A stretch of 12,734 nt of DNA from DAITAZ01 sp036824045. GTDB lineage: Bacteria > Pseudomonadota > Gammaproteobacteria > Burkholderiales > Rhodocyclaceae. The notes under the pieces were generated by a model that saw nothing but the letters and a program-made list of their open reading frames with translations, was not told where the DNA came from and ran no database searches. Shown here in pieces: positions 1 through 7,018 of the stretch (position 1 is the stretch's first letter; the number at the start of each line of letters is the position of its first letter). Where the stretch lies: assembly GCA_036824045.1 (NCBI GenBank), contig DAITAZ010000061.1:1-12734 (forward strand), read 5' to 3'. A program made the translations under genes and the position numbers.

Positions 1-1347
<1,347 letters not shown>

Positions 1348-1398
1348 GGGGGGCAATGATAAACGGCCAGGGCGCGGGAGCGCGGCGATTTGAGGGGA

Positions 1399-1404
1399 AT
1401 TATC
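1399..1404 (-). promoter_or_regulatory. Possible -10 element for the TonB/TolA-like gene
   Basis: Read on the minus strand the hexamer is GATAAT, five of six matches to the sigma-70 -10 consensus. It lies about 50 nt upstream of the ATG at 1347, in a locally A/T-richer patch of the 200-bp space after mnmC. No good -35 is seen 17 bp upstream (only a TTCAGG-like hexamer nearby), so this is a weak call. Confidence 0.3.
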
Positions 1405-1478
1405 GTGCCATTTGCCATGAATCCTGAAAGCCCGGCCCGGCGGCGTGTGCTGAACCGCACGCTCGGGGCGGGGCCCCG

Positions 1479-1510
1479 CGCTACCGCGGGCCGAAGGTGG
1501 CCCGGTAGCG
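1479..1510. terminator. Strong hairpin downstream of mnmC, possible terminator
   Basis: Twelve base pairs form between 1479-1492 and 1499-1510 (arms CGCTACC plus GGGCC against GGCCC plus GGTAGCG), with a 2-nt bulge at 1486-1487 and a 6-nt loop. It begins about 38 nt after the mnmC stop codon and is followed on the minus strand by a second palindrome at 1469-1478. There is no U-run on either side, so it is not a canonical intrinsic terminator. It may stabilise the mnmC 3' end or act only as a structural repeat. Confidence 0.4.
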
Positions 1511-1548
1511 GCGAAAAGGGTTGGCCGGGCGCGGAGCGTCGGTGCCCG

Positions 1549-3483
1549 TCAGCCCCGGCCCTTGCGTAGCGCCCGCACCAGAAAGCGGGCCGGGTCCAGC
1601 GCTTCGGCCAGATCGAGTTCCAGGGGCATGGGTTCGCCGGTGATCTGGCAGGCGATGAGTTCCGCCCCCAGCATGCTCCACACCAGCCCGCGGGACCCAT
1701 AGGCGCAGGCCGTCCAGGCGCCGGGCAGGCGGGGGATGTCGCGGCTATGGGCGCCCCCCAGGCTGCCCGCCCGGGCGCGGGCGGCGGTCTCGTCCGGCAC
1801 CGGGCCGATGGCGGGCAGCCGGTCCTGGGTGACGCAGCGGAAACCGGCCCGCCCCGCCAGCCGGGCCGGGTCCAGATCGGCGGCGGGGGGCCACACCCGG
1901 GTCAGCCGCTGCAGGTTGGCCTGGTGGCTGGAAAGGCGGGGCTGTGTGTCCTCGTCGTCGAAATCGTACGTGGCGCCGGTCACCGCCAGCCCATCGACGG
2001 GCGGCAGCAGGTAGGCCTTGCCACCGATGGCGATGTGGGGCGAGGCCGCCTGTGCCGGCAGCAGGCTCACCTGCCCGCGCACCCGGCGCAGGGGCAGGTG
2101 CGCCAGGGGGAGCAGGCGGGTGGCCTCGGCGGCGTTGGCCAGCACCACCACCGGCGCCCGGGCGATAACCTGCCCCGCAGCGTCCCGGGCCACCCACCGG
2201 TCCGCCTCGTGGGCCAGGGTCGCCACCTCCTGGCCGTAGCGGGGGGTGAGCCCTCCGCCGCAGGCAGCCAGCAGGCGTTTGACCAGACTGGGCGGGCGGA
2301 TCCAGCCGCCTTCCGGAAAGTGGTAGCCCCCCGCCTCCAGCGCCAGGCCCGTGGTGGTACGGGCGGCGTCGGTGTCGAGAAATCCGGCGAAGGCCGGCGG
2401 AAAGCCCAGGCGTGCCACCGTGGCCGCCTGCTCCCCGGCCTCGCTGGCGTCCTGCGCCAGTTGCACCACGCCACAGGGGCTCCAGGCCAGCTCGCCGGTC
2501 TGCGCCAGCGCTCGCCAGCGCGACAGGGCGTAGCCATGGCCGGCGCGGGTGAGCCGGGAGAGGCGGCTGTCGTCGGGCGAAAGGTGGGGGTGGAACAGTC
2601 CCGCGTGGTTGCCGGAGGTTTCCATGGCCGGGCCCGGTTGGCGCTCCAGCAGTTCCACCTGCCAGCCCCGGCGGCACAAGGCCTCGGCCACCGCGGCACC
2701 CGCCATGCCCGCGCCCACCACCAGCGCCCGCCGCTCGGGCCACGGAGCCGGGGTCGGCGGTTCCCAGGCGCGCATGCGCCAGCGGGGGGCAAAGCGGCCG
2801 ACGATCATGTGCCGCTTGCGGCCGAAGCCCGGGCGTTTTTCCACCTGGAAGCCTGCTTGCGCCAACCCCTCCCGCACGGCCCCGGCGGCTGTGTAGGTGG
2901 CCAGGCTGGCGCCGGGCCGGGCGATGCGGGCCAGCGCCTTGAATACCCGGGGTTCCCACATCTGGGGGTTGCGGGCGGGGGAGAAACCATCCAGGTAGAA
3001 CGCGTCCACCCCCAGCCACAGGCGGGGCAACAGCTCGGTGAGATCGCCCAGGGCCAGGGTGAGCGTCACGCGTCCGTCCTCGAACTCCAGCCGGTGCAGG
3101 CCCGGGGTGAGCACCGGCCACGCTGCCACCAGGTCCGCCGCCAGGGGGGCCAGTTCGGAACCCGGGGGGTGCAGCCGGGCCAGATCGCCTTGGGTGAAGG
3201 GGTGCTTCTCCACCGACACGCAATGCAGGCGCCCACAGCGGGCCGGGTCCGCCCGCCAGGCCGCCCAGGTGGTCAGGAAGTTCACCCCCAGGCCGAAACC
3301 GGTCTCGAATACCGTGTAGTGGTCCCGCCCGCCCCAGGCGGCCGGCAGGCCATTGCCAGCCAGAAACACCGCCCGGGCCTGCCCGGGGCCGCCTTCGCTG
3401 CTGTGATACACATCGTCAAAAGCCGGGGCGTAGGGGGTGCCTTCGGGGCTGAAGGCAAGGGGGGCGGGGGTGATGCGGGTCAT
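1549..3483 (-). CDS. mnmC: Bifunctional tRNA wobble-uridine enzyme MnmC (5-methylaminomethyl-2-thiouridine methyltransferase / FAD-dependent oxidoreductase)
   Basis: MnmC carries out the last two steps of mnm5s2U34 synthesis in tRNAs for Lys, Glu and Gln. The FAD-dependent half removes the carboxymethyl group from cmnm5s2U, and the SAM-dependent half methylates the resulting amine. The 644-residue length matches the fused family (about 670 in E. coli). The methyltransferase half comes first: FDDVYHS at 22-28, the SAM-binding ETGFGLGVNFL at 60-70, and DAFYLDGFSPARNPQMW at 160-176. The oxidoreductase half begins near 250 with a Rossmann FAD motif, VVGAGMAG (Gly257, Gly259, Gly262), followed by an acidic residue, E280, at the end of the second strand. 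The N-terminal start fits the family (LAFSPEGTPYAPAFDD), though I see no strong ribosome site. It lies 69 bp downstream of the queuosine-precursor transporter on the same strand, so co-transcription is plausible. Confidence 0.97.
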   Translation of the reverse strand: MTRITPAPLAFSPEGTPYAPAFDDVYHSSEGGPGQARAVFLAGNGLPAAWGGRDHYTVFETGFGLGVNFLTTWAAWRADPARCGRLHCVSVEKHPFTQGDLARLHPPGSELAPLAADLVAAWPVLTPGLHRLEFEDGRVTLTLALGDLTELLPRLWLGVDAFYLDGFSPARNPQMWEPRVFKALARIARPGASLATYTAAGAVREGLAQAGFQVEKRPGFGRKRHMIVGRFAPRWRMRAWEPPTPAPWPERRALVVGAGMAGAAVAEALCRRGWQVELLERQPGPAMETSGNHAGLFHPHLSPDDSRLSRLTRAGHGYALSRWRALAQTGELAWSPCGVVQLAQDASEAGEQAATVARLGFPPAFAGFLDTDAARTTTGLALEAGGYHFPEGGWIRPPSLVKRLLAACGGGLTPRYGQEVATLAHEADRWVARDAAGQVIARAPVVVLANAAEATRLLPLAHLPLRRVRGQVSLLPAQAASPHIAIGGKAYLLPPVDGLAVTGATYDFDDEDTQPRLSSHQANLQRLTRVWPPAADLDPARLAGRAGFRCVTQDRLPAIGPVPDETAARARAGSLGGAHSRDIPRLPGAWTACAYGSRGLVWSMLGAELIACQITGEPMPLELDLAEALDPARFLVRALRKGRG

Positions 3484-3552
3484 GGCCAGGCCGTGGGCTG
3501 CGGGTGAAAGGGCGTGAGTCTACCTGCTTGGCCGGGCGGCAGGCGGCACAGT

Positions 3553-4272
3553 TCAGGTGCGCAGGCTGAACGGGTTGAAGTCCGTGTCCCGGTCGTAGTA
3601 GTCCTCGTGCTCCTTGCGCTTGAGCCAGCCGACCACGGCGTAGGTGAGGGGGGTGAAGACGACTTCCACGCCCACTTTGGTGACGAACTGGGCAAGCATC
3701 ACGGCGGGCAGCTTGTCGTCCGGGATGATGCCGGTGCCGTAGAACGCCAGGGGGTAGAAGAGCAGGGAGTCCACACCTTCGCCGAAGAGGGTGGAGCCGA
3801 TGGTGCGGGTCCACAGCCAGCGGCCGGCGGTGGCGATCTTCATCTTCGCCAGCACGAAAGAGTTGATGAACTCGCCACAGCAGAAGGCGATGAGCGAGGC
3901 CAGGGATACCCGCCAGGCGGAGCCGAAGGCGACCTCGTAGGCGGCCTGGTTCTGCCAGAAGGGCGCGGGGGGCAGGGCCACCACCACCGCGGCCATGAGC
4001 GAGGCGAAGGCCAGCCCGGCGAAGCCCGCCCAGATCACCCGGCGGGAATAGGCGTAGCCATAGACCTCGGTGAGGATGTCGCCAAATACGTAGGAAATGG
4101 GGAAGAACAAGACCCCGGCGCCGAAGGTGAGCGTGCCCAGCAGGGGCGCGTCCAACTGGGCGATCTTGGCCGGTCCGATGAGGTTGGAGCAGACGAGCAC
4201 GGTGACGAAGGCCGCCATCACCAGGTCGAAGTAGCGGTAGCTGTGGCGGCGGCCGTGGGCGATGGCGGACAT
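3553..4272 (-). CDS. yhhQ: Queuosine precursor transporter, YhhQ/QPTR (DUF165) family
   Basis: This family of inner-membrane proteins imports the queuosine precursors preQ0 and preQ1, which are later inserted at tRNA position 34. The 239-residue protein is of normal length with about six hydrophobic segments (roughly 15-35, 46-64, 80-100, 118-140, 160-180, 192-215). Family-typical stretches are CSNLIG (28-33), FFPISYVFGDILTEVYGY (56-73), CGEFINSF (132-139) and RTIGSTLFGEGVDSLLF (156-172), with conserved polar and charged residues inside the membrane. It is 72 bp from the channel gene upstream and 69 bp from mnmC downstream, all on the same strand. The leader shows no recognisable preQ1 riboswitch. 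The exact substrate (preQ0, preQ1 or queuine) cannot be told from the sequence. Confidence 0.94.
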   Translation of the reverse strand: MSAIAHGRRHSYRYFDLVMAAFVTVLVCSNLIGPAKIAQLDAPLLGTLTFGAGVLFFPISYVFGDILTEVYGYAYSRRVIWAGFAGLAFASLMAAVVVALPPAPFWQNQAAYEVAFGSAWRVSLASLIAFCCGEFINSFVLAKMKIATAGRWLWTRTIGSTLFGEGVDSLLFYPLAFYGTGIIPDDKLPAVMLAQFVTKVGVEVVFTPLTYAVVGWLKRKEHEDYYDRDTDFNPFSLRT

Positions 4273-4344
4273 GGGCGTGACCGGACGGGAGGAGTCCCCA
4301 GTCTAACCGCTGGCGGGCCCGGAGGTTGAGTGGCGCGTGCCGAT

Positions 4345-5868
4345 CTATGGGCTCTTCAGCCCGAAGAATTCCCAGATCTTGTCCTTGATGGCGGCGGATG
4401 AGGCGCCGGGGATCGGGTCGCCCCGGTCCTTGTGGTAGGCGCGTTCCAGGTCGTCGAACTGCTGCAGCCGCCGCTGCAGGATGCCGGAGAGGCTGTCCGC
4501 CAGTTCCGGCCGGGCTTCGATGATGTGCTGGAACGCTTCCTTGTCCAGGCGGTAGGCCTCGATGTCGGTGGTGGCGATCACGGTGGCGCGGCGGGGGGCG
4601 CCAGTCATCAGCCCGATCTCGCCAAAGACGCTGCCCGGGCCGCGTTTTTCCAGCAAGCGGCGGGGGCCCTCCGGCGGCTGCCACCAGGCTTCGGCCTCGC
4701 CGCTGACGATGATGTAGAGCCAGTGGGCCACTTGCCCCTGGCGGGTGATGATGTCGCCCTTGGCGAAGGGGCTGTAGACGAGCCGCTTGGCCAGGTCGCG
4801 CTGCTCGCCGTCGGAGAGGCGGGAGAACAGTTCCATGCGGCCGACGGTGCGGGTGCGGCGCAGCAGGTCCCGCGCCCGCACTTCTTCCCGGTGGGCTTCA
4901 CCTTCCTCCACCAGGTGGATGGTGTGGTCGTCGGTGGCCAGGCGGATGCCTTCCCGCTGCAGGCTGGCCAGGATATGGGTGCGCACGTCCGAATCGGTGG
5001 CTTCGTCCAGCGCCGGTTCGTCCAGCCAGTAGCGCAGTTCGTACTGGGCGTAGCCGGGGCCGAACTCCACCAGCAGGCACTGGGCGCGGGGCTGTTTCAT
5101 CACGTGGGGCATGGTGGCGGTGGCGATGTCCTGCTCCACTGCCTGGATCACCCGCGCCGGCGGCACGGCCAGATCCACGTTGAAACCCACATGCCGGCGC
5201 CACACCGGGTTGGGGCTGTGCTTGCCGCAGAGCACGGCGTAGCGCCCCTTCATGAGCTGGCTGTTGGGCACCACCACCCGTTCCCCGTCGCGGGTGAGCA
5301 GGGCGGTAAAGCGCCACTGGATATCGGTGACCTGCCCGGAGAGCTTGTCGATGGCAATCCAGTCGCCGATCTCCAGAGAGTTGTCCATCTGCAGGGCCAG
5401 CCCGCCTAGCAGGTTGCCCAGGGTGTCCTGCATGGCGAACGCCAGCACGGCGGTGATCACCGCCGAGGTGGTGACCAGGTGGGTGAGCTCCACCCCCGCC
5501 AGATTGAGGCGCAGGAAGCCCCAGCCCACGTAGGCCACGATCACCAGGATGTCCGCCAGGATGCCCGAGACGTGGATCTTGGCCCGGGGCAGCAACACGT
5601 CGAACAAGGCCAGCCCGCCAAAGCGGATCACCGCCAGGCCTTCGCCGAACACGGCCAGTTGCCGCACCCAGCCGCCGGGCGGCCGGCTGCCCGGCTCGGC
5701 GATGAGCCCCGCCAGCAGATCGCCCGCGAGACAGACGGCGTAAAAGACGCTGGTGTTGATGATGGAGCGGCGCAGGTGCTTGAGGGGGCGGGCAATGAGG
5801 GCCAGCAGCAACAGCACCAGGATCAGCGCAAAGGGCGCCTCCGGGCTGAGAAAAGGGAACTTCGGCAT
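4345..5868 (-). CDS. MscS-family channel with C-terminal cyclic nucleotide-binding domain (bCNG type)
   Basis: An inner-membrane channel of the MscS superfamily fused to a CAP/PKA-type cyclic nucleotide-binding domain, an architecture described as bacterial cyclic nucleotide-gated (bCNG) channels. From the ATG at 5868 it has 507 residues. Hydrophobic segments lie at about 11-27, 38-57, 72-92, 104-121 and the pore helix region 131-160 (AFAMQDTLGNLLGGLALQ). The MscS beta-domain follows (EIGDWIAI 166-173, VVVPNSQLMKG 198-208). The nucleotide-binding domain spans about 347-465, and its phosphate-binding cassette is intact: FGEIGLMTGAPRRATV at 415-430, including Glu417 and Arg427. An earlier in-frame ATG at 5910 would add 14 residues. 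The 5868 start is preferred because it begins directly before the first membrane segment. Opening by cNMP is inferred from family; related proteins are often weakly or not mechanosensitive. Confidence 0.94.
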   Translation of the reverse strand: MPKFPFLSPEAPFALILVLLLLALIARPLKHLRRSIINTSVFYAVCLAGDLLAGLIAEPGSRPPGGWVRQLAVFGEGLAVIRFGGLALFDVLLPRAKIHVSGILADILVIVAYVGWGFLRLNLAGVELTHLVTTSAVITAVLAFAMQDTLGNLLGGLALQMDNSLEIGDWIAIDKLSGQVTDIQWRFTALLTRDGERVVVPNSQLMKGRYAVLCGKHSPNPVWRRHVGFNVDLAVPPARVIQAVEQDIATATMPHVMKQPRAQCLLVEFGPGYAQYELRYWLDEPALDEATDSDVRTHILASLQREGIRLATDDHTIHLVEEGEAHREEVRARDLLRRTRTVGRMELFSRLSDGEQRDLAKRLVYSPFAKGDIITRQGQVAHWLYIIVSGEAEAWWQPPEGPRRLLEKRGPGSVFGEIGLMTGAPRRATVIATTDIEAYRLDKEAFQHIIEARPELADSLSGILQRRLQQFDDLERAYHKDRGDPIPGASSAAIKDKIWEFFGLKSP

Positions 5869-6008
5869 CGGGCAGGGGTTTATTGCGGATTTGTGACAAC
5901 AGCCTAGCATGGCGCAGCCGCTGCCGGGCGGGCATCGGGCACCCGGCGGGGCGGCGAAGTGAAAAAAGGTGAACCTTGCCGGCGGCGGGGGCGACTCATG
6001 GGCATCGC

Positions 6009-6024
6009 AGCCCCTTCGGGGGCT
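6009..6024 (+). other. UUCG-tetraloop hairpin in the 5' leader of the OmpA-like gene
   Basis: AGCCCC (6009-6014) pairs perfectly with GGGGCT (6019-6024) around the very stable tetraloop TTCG. The hairpin ends 20 nt before the ribosome binding site. It may stabilise the mRNA leader; no U-run follows, so it is unlikely to terminate. Confidence 0.55.
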
Positions 6025-6044
6025 TGTCCCAGCGACCATCCGTG

Positions 6045-6050
6045 AAGGAG
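6045..6050 (+). promoter_or_regulatory. Ribosome binding site of the OmpA-like gene
   Basis: AAGGAG ends 6 nt before the ATG at 6057. It fixes this start over an in-frame upstream alternative at 5976, which lacks a comparable site and would bury the signal peptide. Confidence 0.8.
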
Positions 6051-6056
6051 CCCACC

Positions 6057-6668
6057 ATGAAGACCCGCCCCATCTCCGCCCTGCTGCTCGGCCTTGCCCT
6101 GATTGCCCACTCCGCCCTGGCCGGCGAGCTGCTCTACTACGGTGAGCACGCCCTGCCCGACCCCGCCCAGGTGGCGCGCATCCTCAATCCTGCCCTGGCC
6201 CGGGCGCCGGCCACCAAGGTGCGCGCCCTGCGCCTGCTGGACAAGGCCGCGCCCGCGCCGGCGGCCCGCCCGGCGGAAAGCGAGCCTTATGCCCCGGGCC
6301 CGGCCGCCGCCACGGGCGCCAGCGCCTATTCCGCCTTTGCCCTGCCGCTGCCCTTCTTGGCGGATTCCGCCCGGCTGTCCGCGGAAACCGCCGCCCAGCT
6401 CGACGCGGTGGCCGAAGGCATCAGGATGGCCGGCCCCAATGTGCGCATCGTGATCGAAGGCCACACCGACGCCAGCGGCAATCCGGAGCACAACATCATG
6501 CTTTCCATTCGCCGCGCCAGCACCATCAAGACCTATCTCGTCCGCCGCCACGGCATCCTGCCCGACGCCCTGGTGGTGGCCGGCCTGGGCTCCACCCAGC
6601 CGCTCAACGCCCGCAACCCCCGCGCCGCGGAAAACCGGCGGGTGGAGTTCCGCGCCGAGATGGTCTGA
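6057..6668 (+). CDS. Secreted OmpA-family (peptidoglycan-binding) protein
   Basis: A 203-residue exported protein. Residues 1-22 form a signal peptide (two basic residues, an ALLLGLALIAHSALA hydrophobic stretch, likely cut after Ala22). There is no lipobox Cys, so it is probably a soluble periplasmic or loosely outer-membrane-associated protein. A linker rich in Ala/Pro (about 64-90) leads to an OmpA C-terminal domain at about 93-203: FALPLPFLADSARL, IEGHTDASGNPEHN (133-146), LSIRRAS (149-155) and ENRRVEF (192-198). Asp138 and Arg153 have the same 15-residue spacing as the diaminopimelate-binding Asp271/Arg286 pair of E. coli OmpA, so peptidoglycan binding is likely. There is no beta-barrel domain. 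It is divergent from the channel gene across 188 bp. The N-terminal region (residues 23-62, DPAQVARIL) has no assigned function here. Confidence 0.92.
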   Translation: MKTRPISALLLGLALIAHSALAGELLYYGEHALPDPAQVARILNPALARAPATKVRALRLLDKAAPAPAARPAESEPYAPGPAAATGASAYSAFALPLPFLADSARLSAETAAQLDAVAEGIRMAGPNVRIVIEGHTDASGNPEHNIMLSIRRASTIKTYLVRRHGILPDALVVAGLGSTQPLNARNPRAAENRRVEFRAEMV

Positions 6669-6696
6669 CCGCCCGCGCCCCTTTTCTGCCCGATTC

Positions 6697-6723
6697 CCCC
6701 GGCTGGCGTCCACCCGGCCGGGG
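6697..6723. terminator. Inverted repeat after the OmpA-like gene, possible weak terminator
   Basis: CCCCGGC (6697-6703) and GCCGGGG (6717-6723) pair perfectly around a 13-nt loop, 28 nt after the stop codon. No T-run follows, so an intrinsic terminator is only a possibility. Confidence 0.3.
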
Positions 6724-6756
6724 CGGCCCTGCCGGCAAGCCCGGCGGCGCCCCTGT

Positions 6757-6793
6757 GTGCAACGCCCGTCACTCGCCGTGTGGGGTGTTGCAC
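6757..6793. repeat. Long hairpin / inverted repeat in the intergenic region
   Basis: Eleven pairs form between GTGCAACGCCC (6757-6767) and GGGTGTTGCAC (6783-6793), with one G-T wobble. Inside, CAC/GTG adds a 3-bp inner stem around TCGCC. There is no adjacent T-run. As DNA it could be an operator for a dimeric regulator; as RNA it would be a stable stem. No family is recognised. Confidence 0.6.
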
Positions 6794-6845
6794 CACGCAC
6801 ATCCCCATCCAAAGCCCTGCGCGGTGTGTCCGGCATGCCGGACCA

Positions 6846-6882
6846 GGTGCCTTCGTTCCGTGCCAAAAAATGTCACGGCACC
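6846..6882. promoter_or_regulatory. Nested GTGCC/GGCAC inverted repeats upstream of the GH9 leader
   Basis: GGTGCC (6846-6851) and GTGCC (6860-6864) are both complementary to GGCACC/GGCAC at 6877-6882. This gives two mutually exclusive pairings. They sit directly before the A/T-rich patch where a promoter would be expected, so a regulator-binding site is plausible but not shown. Confidence 0.3.
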
Positions 6883-6902
6883 TCTTTGTAATTTGGCTAA
6901 AC

Positions 6903-6915
6903 TGGCAAAAATAAG
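6903..6915 (+). repeat. 13-bp direct repeat, copy 1
   Basis: TGGCAAAAATAAG, identical to positions 7020-7032, 117 bp apart. It abuts the 5' arm of the long hairpin at 6914-7010. Possible roles are a protein-binding repeat, a duplication at the borders of a small inserted element, or part of a promoter. Confidence 0.7.
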
Positions 6916-7010
6916 TAAACGCATACATTTTCTGCCCCGGCATGACCGCTTCCGTTCCCCCTGCGAGGGGTGAGGCGGTTGGGCTGTCGGGGCATGTCGT
7001 TGTGTTTGCT
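6914..7010 (+). ncRNA. Long imperfect hairpin in the GH9 5' leader (possible structured RNA element)
   Basis: Four consecutive helices stack into one arm. 6914-6923 pairs with 7001-7010 (10 pairs, two G-U). 6933-6939 pairs with 6988-6994 (7 pairs). 6945-6952 pairs with 6972-6979 (8 pairs, one G-U). 6957-6960 pairs with 6967-6970 (4 pairs, loop CTGCGA). The helices are separated by asymmetric internal loops. It ends 9 nt before the annotated ATG of the glycoside hydrolase gene. I do not recognise a known riboswitch consensus; in particular it lacks the conserved c-di-GMP-I core. It could equally be a small palindromic DNA element. Confidence 0.45.
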
Positions 7011-7018
7011 CACTGTCA

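Larger units (their letters stand above)
6669..7018. other. 350-bp non-coding region with multiple inverted repeats, leader of the GH9 gene
   Basis: No convincing gene. In order it holds: a GC-rich inverted repeat just after the OmpA-like gene (6697-6723), a long hairpin (6757-6793), nested GTGCC/GGCAC inverted repeats (6846-6882), an A/T-rich patch that could hold a promoter (about 6883-6930), and a long imperfect hairpin (6914-7010). One copy of a 13-bp direct repeat precedes that hairpin, and the second copy overlaps the start of the next gene. The base composition around 6855-6935 is clearly A/T-richer than the rest of the window. Confidence 0.75.

Noticed and set aside
1745..3507. Open frames of about 490-590 codons on either strand across mnmC
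   Set aside because: They are Gly/Pro/Arg-rich shadows caused by high GC. The mnmC frame has clear family motifs over its full length.
4273..4344. A preQ1 riboswitch in front of the queuosine-precursor transporter gene
   Set aside because: Such switches are known for this family, but the 72-bp leader shows neither the short C-rich/A-rich preQ1-I pattern nor a clear pseudoknot candidate.
6860..6925. A sigma-54 promoter for the GH9 gene
   Set aside because: GGCACCTCTTTG and TGGC-containing stretches were tested. The GG-to-GC spacing is off by one or more bases in each case, so no proper -24/-12 element is present.
6755..6973. A 72-residue Cys/His-rich plus-strand frame in the region before the GH9 gene
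   Set aside because: It runs through two hairpins, has no ribosome site and its start lies in a hairpin arm. The Cys richness follows from the base composition.
6914..7010. The leader hairpin as a c-di-GMP-I (GEMM) riboswitch
   Set aside because: The conserved core strings of that family are absent and the stem order differs; only the position before an exported enzyme gene fits.
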